A stretch of DNA of 21,506 nt from assembly GCA_002431915.1 (NCBI GenBank), contig DJEP01000018.1:1-21506 (forward strand), in the 5' to 3' direction. Positions 15,701-20,997 of the stretch are shown here, piece by piece. The stretch comes from Lachnospiraceae bacterium UBA5895. GTDB taxonomy: Bacteria; Bacillota; Clostridia; Lachnospirales; Lachnospiraceae. Positions within the stretch are counted from its first letter, which is position 1; each line of letters begins with the position of its first letter. The notes under the pieces were generated by a model that saw nothing but the letters and a program-made list of their open reading frames with translations, ran no database searches and was not told where the DNA came from. The translations under genes and the position numbers were made by a program.

Positions 15701-17450
15701 TGATGGAAACAATGACCGTACTGCAAAAGTAACGCTGCATCAGGCGACACTGATCACCGGCAGCACGACTCAGGGACATATCGGTCAGCTGGTGCCCGAC
15801 GGGGAATGTCTGTTAGTAGTAGCCCGTAAGGACGACAACAGCACGATGCCCCTGATGGTGGATCAGAAGGCTAACGAGGTTCAGGTGAGCGCAAAGTTAA
15901 AGCTTGCGGTACTTAGAAGTTATAACGATACCAAACTGGATCTTTACAACAAAGTGGGAGACAGACTCATCCAGTTCACGAACACAAACGTAGCGGATTC
16001 CGAATATGAAAAATATGAGGATGCACTTTCCACACGATTGTCCGTGAAACAGGAGGAGGATAATGGAAATGTCTACATCAAGTTTGACGTTAAAAAGTCC
16101 CACCTTGCCTACGGATGGATAGAATATCCGGATGGAGCACCCGACAGTACGACAGATACTGTGACAAAGCGTAAGATTCTGCATCTGGTGTATGACAAAG
16201 AAAATGAGCATGAAGTGCGTACCCAATATGCAGCCGGTTACATTGTCGCATTACCCAAGGACAAAGTAAATGAGGCAGAAGCAGCAAACTATACAGTGAT
16301 CGACACAGAGTTCGAGAAGAACGGTACTTTCAGCGCGGCAGTAAATGCACTGAATCCTGTGAAGGTTGAATGTACGATCAATAACAGTGCGGCCGGATCC
16401 AAGGGAGCACATGAGGCAACAGCAACGGTGGAAATCACAGATCTGGATCCGGAAAATAACTGGTATGTCCTGCATATGATGTGCGCCAATGGAGATTCAC
16501 TGACCACGGTTCTGGATGTGGATGCACCACAGAAGGTGGAGGGAGATGTAAAGATAAAAGCAGAGTATGATTCCGCCAGTGAGAGTTATATCTATGAACT
16601 ACATCTCAGTGATAAGGATTATCCGGATAAGACCAAACTACCCACCACCAAGCCGGGTGATGCGGATGCAGATGACTACAGACTGACTTATACGGCAAAC
16701 GGTATTACTTCCGCCTTCTGGTCGGTAGGAGCACTGTCAGGAACTGGAACGACAGCAGCAGATACAGAAGCAGTAAAGCAAAAAAATGCGATCAGTGCAC
16801 AGCCGGAGACGAACGGACTGTACAGCACGGCAAGTGTAGTGCTGCTGGCGGATGGAGTAAGCGCAGTTCCCGGAGGAGCTTCAGCAAAGGTAACCGTAAC
16901 AGTACCGAAGGAAATAGCAGAGGCTCATAAAACAGATGCCATCTGGGTCTATGCCAAGGATGCAGCCAATAATACAGTGAAGATTCCCATTCCGTTAAAT
17001 GCCAATATCATTGACGTAACCGTTCCTATGGAGGCCAATGTGATCGCAGTGAAGAAAACGGAGATTGGAGCTGACAGAGAACTTCTGGCACCGGAACTCA
17101 AGGTGATCAACAATGGTACAAATAAGATAGAAGTACAGATTTCCGGATTCCAGACGACACAGACACAGAATAACTTAAATCTTGTGGTTAAGGAGAAGAC
17201 AGCGGTATTCCAGGCAGACGAAATCGCACTCTTCCTGAAGGAAGCAGGAACTACGACTTTCAAGGAGACAAACGTCAAAGAGGTGAACACCACGCCCTTG
17301 ACAATCGGTACCTTGAATGCTTCCGGGCAGGCAGGTGATACTGCATCCTATACCTTTGATGCCGGTTATCATGTGAACAACATTAACGTACCGGATGGAT
17401 TTATCCGTAACACCTTGAGCTATCACTTCAGAATTGCGGAGGGGAATTGA
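9702..17450 (+). CDS. Giant secreted mosaic adhesin with a C-terminal WxL-like domain (proposed)
   Basis: The protein is 2,582 residues long. The ATG at 9702 follows GAGAAGG and gives a basic N-region and a hydrophobic stretch (residues ~22-41), i.e. a signal peptide. Domain order: a small beta domain (~46-106); a Thr/Pro/Glu-rich stalk with tandem repeats (~110-345); three or more Ig-like repeats, each opening with an A-P-x-L-x-[VI] strand (~400-700); a low-GC-coded module (~705-980); then a long beta-rich region with I-Y-G-G-G repeats every ~25 residues (~1410-1470 and ~1810-1910), suggesting a beta-solenoid. The last ~145 residues (V-T-V-P-M at 2439-2443 to the end) resemble the two small secreted proteins downstream. 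There is no LPxTG motif and no C-terminal membrane helix. It probably acts outside the cell as an adhesin held non-covalently; the ligand is unknown. The stop overlaps the next start. Confidence 0.85.
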   Translation: MKNNEHRHKRKNGRKNNRYRRAIYGILAAVITVGAISGVAAWEEDAPLYQAPDLQIVAGQTEYDLAAGITYDSSKYTLSVEDIGDLDTNRIGRYEVAYALTPIAETLPEETETTEPTESPEVTEKPVAEETQTPEATVTPEETQTPEATVTPEETQTPEAAATPEATQTPEAAATPEAAQTPEAAQSPEVTTAPETTIAPEESGTSTTEESKAPEAPEENTENADGGELEEADVEVEAEEGQQLSAVLRSFFHTVSAAEIERTEAETEVTTETPESTEAQTEGLPAETTETTETTETTETIETTEATETTEAVEAAKETEAPQTAEPVETSAPVESVEATVPVAPAGEPQYFTRTVWVVAGGDGFFLGYEEGEVRISASAQLYQLEQKSEDPQDYEVVLAQPEVLTAGLRATDITAETVAGAAFEVTNDSELRNALNIVNENGTAVIRNIRFGTYNIEVTASDSETGKTATVTRTVTVEGIAFDAPTLYVGTRNTEYNLTADMTAVDENGNNAEIYVVDESALAAARETLEDEETGEVMERFIPGIYHVILGAKHPATGEEFTVEREVEVVEGYYLYAPTLYIEAGSTDYDVTEGVELRSADTEEAMEDAVITVEDISDLYRGIMEEEETGEAGVAVQTYSMEDELLSVRTGENGTDNEEAMPMLPLNAGEYTVTLSAENPDGSGDPITVVRTLKVPARAAETPTMNFEATAYKERLTSDKYKSGQVDSIGGGRIVDNLDSLFDSVSNGSAKRKVTNYHYAYMTTSGRYPPNSEVFMSKLPEAREWLKIKRYTSQSSGGTYRVEYEDIYLGHYFVSQISLSAKADAALDYYVSVVGTNPSENRNQSVSILIGRDVESEMAQQSTYWSQVTLPQMNNVLVPSSGQTIPGTSIQLKWTYSNQPGLYLTSNGYTGPMMLSNTVLSSNSSGHFNQKIGDWNHYVNGARDQWDSGEIKTMKNGGTPDITLTPFTTVSNRNLDIQDLDRMLDNVTPEASILVDGTGKDFIVPYGTEQGSESNPQIIPNMQYWLKGFQLNKNTGDERVAYTLQTNTWFKLEDLKATTTASDKGNNWKVSGAGDFEFVANDGVSTVNLYSENQKNVKITQKGNHTDSTSAVTSFAESLTLDLSGGTSKFLNLTSADTQAGAGNTSRLILKGSKSVASMTQTAGDLWDSGADKGKIATGILDVQTADFTVLKASAQSVSDPVITVYNHLLSNGKQITVGKDGGVFADGEVIAVSKGEKLDATDFTTDAANQAQNIYTMNLDDYTVIAKKLNSKPIQILKGDAQLYTTDTYAEAFQWIQTNGDGGEYTVKILVPRNYGTTDRDALMQVTTAKASKITLEAADGANIDNGYMRMRAASELTTLEMHDQVKMELKNISVRRSNAEGLTDEQIIFVNNSSELTIGANYKTVGDKADIYGGSSTTDSTKDTTVIVNGGIFQNVYGGSMEPHSHSGKSYITVGSGATVTTIDGASKGEKQKPTGKTAEITLTTGASIANVYNYDKMMVEAAATISEQLDSEKIKTDQGTAYTGDAYQGETILKANATLTLSNASGRRQMGSLKLDAQAAAGATFQFNKAVGTVSETNNEQLIWLTAKQPVDGTNTNHKITVKYTEGTKPTANDIIFYLPNADHTSKTVHTTYIEDGFGGVDAKGDACLMLPSPGTNTIIMKNMSVGLSVGDSNTVTAFMTVADAINSTDPNKLGIKKLEETTPGQNYRITFFADGYAFTSTDSAAIVSMWTSRVGNVTWTSKISVDGSELAAANTVYGANGDISFFGAKTIIKDIKFDAQTDINVYAEGKPLEVQTGVETEGPGLINIYGGSKTNATTSDTSIIVQSGKIGNIYGGGKKPHTGNTNITVSGGTAKNIYGGGSGAEGTVSGSTTVKVDGCDITNGGIYGGGMGTAATVGGSTSVTYVNQNATEHKTDILKAISGSGTDDAGTLVNNVTGDKRIHLTAKGRTFTAGLVVTDLAGFDALELGQTGGTATTYERALLRVTGRFDSKAVDDGNNDRTAKVTLHQATLITGSTTQGHIGQLVPDGECLLVVARKDDNSTMPLMVDQKANEVQVSAKLKLAVLRSYNDTKLDLYNKVGDRLIQFTNTNVADSEYEKYEDALSTRLSVKQEEDNGNVYIKFDVKKSHLAYGWIEYPDGAPDSTTDTVTKRKILHLVYDKENEHEVRTQYAAGYIVALPKDKVNEAEAANYTVIDTEFEKNGTFSAAVNALNPVKVECTINNSAAGSKGAHEATATVEITDLDPENNWYVLHMMCANGDSLTTVLDVDAPQKVEGDVKIKAEYDSASESYIYELHLSDKDYPDKTKLPTTKPGDADADDYRLTYTANGITSAFWSVGALSGTGTTAADTEAVKQKNAISAQPETNGLYSTASVVLLADGVSAVPGGASAKVTVTVPKEIAEAHKTDAIWVYAKDAANNTVKIPIPLNANIIDVTVPMEANVIAVKKTEIGADRELLAPELKVINNGTNKIEVQISGFQTTQTQNNLNLVVKEKTAVFQADEIALFLKEAGTTTFKETNVKEVNTTPLTIGTLNASGQAGDTASYTFDAGYHVNNINVPDGFIRNTLSYHFRIAEGN
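10086..10301 (+). repeat. 36-bp tandem repeat (12-residue Thr/Pro/Glu units)
   Basis: Five clear copies and one degenerate copy of a 36-bp unit run head to tail, coding for E-E-T-Q-T-P-E-A-T-V-T-P and variants. Copies one and two differ by a single base, which points to recent duplication. The unit length is a multiple of three, so copy-number change would alter stalk length without breaking the frame. Confidence 0.9.
10560..10631 (+). repeat. 9-bp tandem repeat (Glu-Thr-Thr units)
   Basis: Eight 9-bp units follow one another. The first three are identical GAAACAACA and the later ones drift (E-T-I, E-A-T). They extend the acidic Thr-rich stalk and could slip in frame during replication. Confidence 0.85.
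11820..12640 (+). other. Low-GC module inside the adhesin gene
   Basis: Three counted 60-base lines in this block (11941, 12121, 12241) have 33-35% GC. Two lines outside it (10921, 13141) have 58-60%. Codon choice also shifts to ATA, TTA, AAT and TTT-rich use. The frame stays open across both edges. The encoded ~275 residues (Y-, N- and S-rich) show no family I recognise. The contrast suggests a domain acquired by recombination. Confidence 0.7.
13942..15420 (+). repeat. Protein-level I-Y-G-G-G repeats (beta-solenoid-like)
   Basis: The motif [IV]-Y-G-G-[GS] recurs with its tyrosine codon at about 13944, 14019, 15141, 15216, 15288 and 15375, i.e. spaced 72-87 bases within each cluster. Between copies come T-x-I-x-V and S-G-G strands. 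A period of about 25 residues is what stacked beta-helix turns would give. DNA identity between units is low, so these are old protein repeats, not recent duplications. Confidence 0.65.
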
Positions 17451-18073
17451 TGAGCAGAACCGGAAATAAGGAAGAAAACACCCTGTCCGCAGCACTGGAA
17501 CAAAAGCTGAAAGCCCGCAGAAGGGAAAAGAGAAAAAAAAGACGCAGAGTTACAGGAATCATGATCGCAGCTACTGCTGCGGTCGTGGTTCTGGGAATTG
17601 GTCTGACGGCACTGATCAGGAATGTGGCAGAAGATCGTAATGCAAAAACACTGTCAGAGGATACCATTACGAAGGAAGATCTCCGCCTGCAGCTGCAACA
17701 GCAGACAGATGCGAGCAACTTCCGGCTGCTGATCAACACCGCTCCGACGTCCGAGGACGGACGAACGGCAGACTGGTGTATTTCTAACAGTGCATCCAAC
17801 CATTACAACATGCAGGTAGTCATCTGCAGGGAGGATGGGACAGAACTCTATACCAGCGCAGTGCTGGCTCCCGGAAGAGACGAGCTGGAGGGAGAGATGA
17901 CGCAGACACAGGAAGCCGGAACATATCCGGCTACAGCGACAGCATATGCACTGGACCCAGAAACCGGGGAGAAAATCGGCGAGGTTGTCGTGGACATAAT
18001 CCTGACAGTAGGGTCAGAAGAGGCTGACGATGTCGGAGTCATTACAGATAGTAGCTCAGAAGAGTCACTATAG
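17450..18073 (+). CDS. Single-pass membrane protein with extracytoplasmic beta domain (paralogue A)
   Basis: This 207-residue protein has a highly basic cytoplasmic N-terminus (residues ~19-33), one transmembrane helix (~36-56) and an outer domain ending in G-T-Y-P-A-T-A-T-A-Y, L-D-P-E-T-G-E-K-I-G and a final I-L-T-V strand, like an Ig-type sandwich. It shares this plan with the proteins at 19683 and 20302: an N-H-Y or N-K-Y strand, L-Y-T-S, and the DPET-type turn. I do not recognise a named family. ATG 17450 overlaps the adhesin stop in a TGATG junction, with GGAGGGG five bases upstream, so it is translationally coupled to the adhesin. The likely role is anchor or partner for the secreted proteins of this operon (inference). 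Confidence 0.8.
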   Translation: MSRTGNKEENTLSAALEQKLKARRREKRKKRRRVTGIMIAATAAVVVLGIGLTALIRNVAEDRNAKTLSEDTITKEDLRLQLQQQTDASNFRLLINTAPTSEDGRTADWCISNSASNHYNMQVVICREDGTELYTSAVLAPGRDELEGEMTQTQEAGTYPATATAYALDPETGEKIGEVVVDIILTVGSEEADDVGVITDSSSEESL

Positions 18074-18086
18074 ATGCATAAGACTA

Positions 18087-18112
18087 TGTAATTGCTGAAA
18101 AGAGGAATTACA
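18087..18112 (+). promoter_or_regulatory. Small inverted repeat ahead of the first small secreted protein
   Basis: TGTAATT (18087-18093) and AATTACA (18106-18112) form a 7-bp stem with a 12-base loop, just before the AAAAGGAG ribosome site at 18117-18124. It could be an mRNA structure or a protein-binding site; chance is also possible in so short a repeat. Confidence 0.3.
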
Positions 18113-18133
18113 CAAGAAAAGGAGATTCATTTT

Positions 18134-18841
18134 ATGAAGAAAAAGAAATTTGCCGCGGCACTGATTGCCACACTGGCAGTAACACAGAGTATGACTGCTT
18201 TTGCTGCACCCGCAAACAATAGCCCCACCGGTGACCAGCACACCACCATTGGTATTATGGAAGCAGAAAAGGATATCTCACAGGTATCCTTTGAAGTACC
18301 TTTGTATGTCACCACCGCAGCTATTTCCGGCAGCACGAAACTGCTATGTCCGGATGGATATGACATCAAGAACACTTCTACTACGGATCCCATCGGCGTG
18401 GTAAGCCTGACTGTAGAACGTGTCGGTGACTGGAATACGGTAGACAGTGCACCGACAACCGGAAATAAACAGGATGTAATGTTGACCATTGGTGATCTGA
18501 CTCTGCCGTCCGTAAATGAAAACACGTCCCAAAATACCGTAGTATTTTTAGATGCGAAGAAAAGCTGTGCATTTTATGGCAAGACCACTGGAAAGACGGA
18601 CAAACTGACTTCGATTCCTGCAGGTCAGACATTGTCCCAGGCTGCCGGAGGCCCCGCAGTTACCGAGGCAGCTTATAAGGGACTTGGCATTTCCGGCACC
18701 GTAAGTAATGATACCCGTACCAATAAGAAGGCGGCAGCCCAGTTTAGAGTCACCTATGTGATTTCCATGCTGGATGCCAACGGAGATCCTCTGGGCAACA
18801 CCTATGTGGGTGACAACAAGGCAGCATCCGGAATGCAGTAA
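18134..18841 (+). CDS. Small secreted surface protein, WxL-like (paralogue 1)
   Basis: The ATG at 18134 has AAAAGGAG nine bases upstream and gives 235 residues. A classic signal peptide (KKKK, hydrophobic core, cleavage after T-A-F-A at residue ~24) shows secretion. The mature protein opens with V-S-F-E-V-P-L-Y (51-58), has a Y-D-I-K-N-T-S core and W100, and closes with A-A-A-Q-F-R-V-T-Y before a short polar tail. The same three landmarks occur in the protein at 18884 and, more weakly, at the end of the giant adhesin. There is no LPxTG motif or second membrane segment. It is probably a structural subunit or cell-wall-binding protein; remote kinship to WxL domains is my inference, and a pilin-like fold is the alternative. 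Confidence 0.8.
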   Translation: MKKKKFAAALIATLAVTQSMTAFAAPANNSPTGDQHTTIGIMEAEKDISQVSFEVPLYVTTAAISGSTKLLCPDGYDIKNTSTTDPIGVVSLTVERVGDWNTVDSAPTTGNKQDVMLTIGDLTLPSVNENTSQNTVVFLDAKKSCAFYGKTTGKTDKLTSIPAGQTLSQAAGGPAVTEAAYKGLGISGTVSNDTRTNKKAAAQFRVTYVISMLDANGDPLGNTYVGDNKAASGMQ

Positions 18842-18883
18842 TATGTGACACTTTCCGGCGACGGAAAAGCAAGGAGGCCAAAC

Positions 18884-19567
18884 GTGGCAAAACAGATTAG
18901 AAAAAGACGGTTACGCAAAGTGGCCAGCGCGGTCACGTTTGCACTTGCCGTAATCACTCTTTCCGGCAGAGCTGCACATCATGTGGAGGCTGCGCAGAAC
19001 GGAAAGACAGAGGTAAATGTCGGAGTGACCCAGCTGACCGAAGGAAATGTATCCTTTGAAGTCCCGCTGTATTACGTCATCTGTGTGACCATGGATGAGG
19101 ATGGCAAGGTGAAGGTAATCGAGCCGGACACGGACAGCTACAGCATCGTCAATAAGAGCAGTGGAGATCAGAAGGTGGCGGTAACACAGATCAGCGTATC
19201 GGGTGTAAGCGGCGGTTCCTGGTCACTTACAGGTTCGCAGGCGGATCTGGGAACCTCATCTACAGACAAGAAGATCCATATGACCGTGGGAGGTATAGAT
19301 CTCCCGGCAGTTACCGCAGGAAATACCACACCACAGGCGGTGGACACCGCAGCTTCCACCAACAGCTTCTATGCGAACGGTAAATACGTAGGAATGGCTT
19401 CCTACGATGCGAAGGCCCCGGAGAACAGTACCATTAAAGTGCCGATCCATTCGGAGGTATCTTCCGCATACAGTGTGACACAGAATGCGAAGGCGGTGGC
19501 ACAGTTCCGACTGGCATACACGGTAAGTCCGCTGAACAAAGACGGCGAAGTCATGAAAGCGAAATAG
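18884..19567 (+). CDS. Small secreted surface protein, WxL-like (paralogue 2)
   Basis: A GTG start at 18884 is set by AAGGAGG at 18871-18877 and yields 227 residues; an in-frame GTG at 18845 lacks such a site. The arginine/lysine-rich N-terminus, the hydrophobic core and a probable cleavage near H-H-V-E-A form a signal peptide. The mature part has V-S-F-E-V-P-L-Y (56-63), Y-S-I-V-N-K-S-S, a W-S-L triplet (113-115) resembling the WxL motif, and A-V-A-Q-F-R-L-A-Y near the end. It is clearly a diverged duplicate of the preceding gene, 42 bases away. Even the codons for the VSFEV motif are shared. It probably works with its paralogue in one surface structure. Confidence 0.8.
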   Translation: MAKQIRKRRLRKVASAVTFALAVITLSGRAAHHVEAAQNGKTEVNVGVTQLTEGNVSFEVPLYYVICVTMDEDGKVKVIEPDTDSYSIVNKSSGDQKVAVTQISVSGVSGGSWSLTGSQADLGTSSTDKKIHMTVGGIDLPAVTAGNTTPQAVDTAASTNSFYANGKYVGMASYDAKAPENSTIKVPIHSEVSSAYSVTQNAKAVAQFRLAYTVSPLNKDGEVMKAK

Positions 19568-19576
19568 GACAACAGA

Positions 19577-19604
19577 CCCGGCACCGTCGACAAACGGTGA
19601 CGGG
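19577..19604 (+). promoter_or_regulatory. Intercistronic stem-loop 1
   Basis: CACCGT (19582-19587) pairs with ACGGTG (19594-19599) around CGACAA, extended by CCCG/CGGG after one mismatch. It shares bases 19603-19604 with the larger hairpin that follows, so the two may compete. Confidence 0.5.
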
Positions 19605-19644
19605 CTCTGCAGGATCCCCGCGGGTGCGGAGCTCCTGCAGAGCC
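19603..19644 (+). promoter_or_regulatory. Intercistronic stem-loop 2 (12-bp perfect stem)
   Basis: GGCTCTGCAGGA (19603-19614) pairs perfectly with TCCTGCAGAGCC (19633-19644). The 18-base loop contains the self-complementary CCCGCGGG. There is no U-run, so it is not a standard terminator. It lies just after the small secreted genes and could stabilise their mRNA or reduce read-through to the membrane-protein genes. Confidence 0.65.
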
Positions 19645-19682
19645 TGAGAGATCTGTGGAAGAGAGAAAAGGGAGAAGAAGGC

Positions 19683-20273
19683 ATGACAGAGACAGATAAG
19701 CTGGATCATTTGAACCGGATGATCGATGGCAGGTTGCAGAAAAAGAAAGAAGAAGACAGGAAAAAAAGAAAATGGCTGCTGTTAGTGCTTCTGTTGTTAC
19801 TCCTGGCAGCTGTTGCGGGAGGATGCTTCCTATGGAAGCAGACACGTCCGAAGAGCCGTTTCGAGATGGATCGTAACGCATTGGAGGGATTTCTCCCAGG
19901 CAAGAGTGAGGAAGAAATCCAGGCGGAACTGAACCGCATTATTGAGGAGGGGAGAGCCAATTTCTCCATGCTTCCTAATCCGGTGATCCGGGATGGACAG
20001 ATGAGTGTATGGATTGAAAACGTTGTGGCAAATCATTATTACATTCAGGCGGATATCTATCTCTACCCTGAGAAGAACAACCGGGAGAACGCAGAACTCC
20101 TCTACAGTTCCGGTCTGCTGAAACAGAACTCGTATATAGATTTCGTAGATGTGGATACGGATGCTGCACCGGGCGAATATGACGGTATTGCCATCTTCAC
20201 GGCGGTGGATCCGGATACCCTGGAGGAGATCGGCAAGGCAAGTCTGGTGCTGGTCATCACCGTGGAAGAATAA
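19683..20273 (+). CDS. Single-pass membrane protein with extracytoplasmic beta domain (paralogue B)
   Basis: This 196-residue protein has a charged cytoplasmic N-terminus with a K/R/D/E run, a Leu-rich transmembrane helix (~31-51) and an outer domain. Just outside the membrane is L-P-G-K-S-E-E-E-I-Q-A-E-L-N-R, nearly the same as L-P-G-M-S-D-E-E-I-Q-D-R-L-N-R in the next gene. The rest is a beta sandwich with N-H-Y-Y-I, L-L-Y-S-S-G-L, P-G-E-Y and D-P-D-T-L-E-E-I-G, ending in V-I-T-V. No named family is recognised. It follows the secreted pair across a 115-base structured gap and probably belongs to the same operon as a membrane partner. Confidence 0.8.
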   Translation: MTETDKLDHLNRMIDGRLQKKKEEDRKKRKWLLLVLLLLLLAAVAGGCFLWKQTRPKSRFEMDRNALEGFLPGKSEEEIQAELNRIIEEGRANFSMLPNPVIRDGQMSVWIENVVANHYYIQADIYLYPEKNNRENAELLYSSGLLKQNSYIDFVDVDTDAAPGEYDGIAIFTAVDPDTLEEIGKASLVLVITVEE

Positions 20274-20301
20274 GACAGGAAGAAACAGATGAGGGAACAA
20301 C

Positions 20302-20979
20302 GTGAGTGCATTAGAGAATGAATTAGAGAACAATCTGGAGATACTGGATCTGAAGACACCACCGGACGCGGAACAGATGAAGCAGGAGCTCCGTGGGGAG
20401 ATTGAGAGAGAGATCCGGCGGAAACAACGGAAAAAAAGATGGCTGTGGCTTCTTCTGCTATTGCTGCTTCTGATGGCGGGATATTTCCTCTGGCGTTACA
20501 TGGGGGATCAGAAAAGCGACCGGATTCAGAAGGAACTGAATGCGGAGATGGGGATCCTTCCGGGAATGAGTGATGAAGAGATTCAGGACAGACTGAACCG
20601 GCAGGTGGCGGAAGGGATGCTGAACATGGACATCAACCCAACCCCGCAGTTTGCGGACGGAACATCGGAAGGCAACATCCGGATTCAGAACATTCAGGGG
20701 AACAAATACAGCTTTTCCGTCAGCGTTACCTGCATCGGGGCCAGCGAGGATCCGGGGGCACAGGACTATGTGGACAGTGTTGTCATGACGACGGGAATGA
20801 TCGATCCCGGCAGCTTTGTAGAGTATAAAAAGCTGGATGAAAACCTGCCGAAAGGGCAGTACACCTGTGTCGCGACATTCCATGCCTACCGCAGGGAGAC
20901 CGATGAGGAGACGGGAACGGAGAATTATGAACCGGTGGGAGCCGGAGGCGTACAGATACTGATTACGGTAAACAATTAA
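20302..20979 (+). CDS. Single-pass membrane protein with extracytoplasmic beta domain (paralogue C)
   Basis: The GTG at 20302 follows GAGGG at 20291-20295 and gives 225 residues. An acidic, then basic, cytoplasmic N-terminus of ~45 residues leads to a Leu-rich transmembrane helix (~46-64). Outside is the L-P-G-M-S-D-E-E-I-Q linker helix shared with paralogue B, then a beta domain with I-Q-N-I-Q-G-N-K-Y, M-I-D-P-G-S-F and G-Q-Y-T-C-V-A-T-F-H-A-Y, ending in L-I-T-V. It is longest in the loop after K-Y, where it differs most from B. It lies 28 bases after B and is almost certainly co-transcribed. Function as anchor or assembly factor is inferred only from architecture and context. Confidence 0.8.
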   Translation: MSALENELENNLEILDLKTPPDAEQMKQELRGEIEREIRRKQRKKRWLWLLLLLLLLMAGYFLWRYMGDQKSDRIQKELNAEMGILPGMSDEEIQDRLNRQVAEGMLNMDINPTPQFADGTSEGNIRIQNIQGNKYSFSVSVTCIGASEDPGAQDYVDSVVMTTGMIDPGSFVEYKKLDENLPKGQYTCVATFHAYRRETDEETGTENYEPVGAGGVQILITVNN

Positions 20980-20997
20980 CCATAGGAGTCAAATGGC

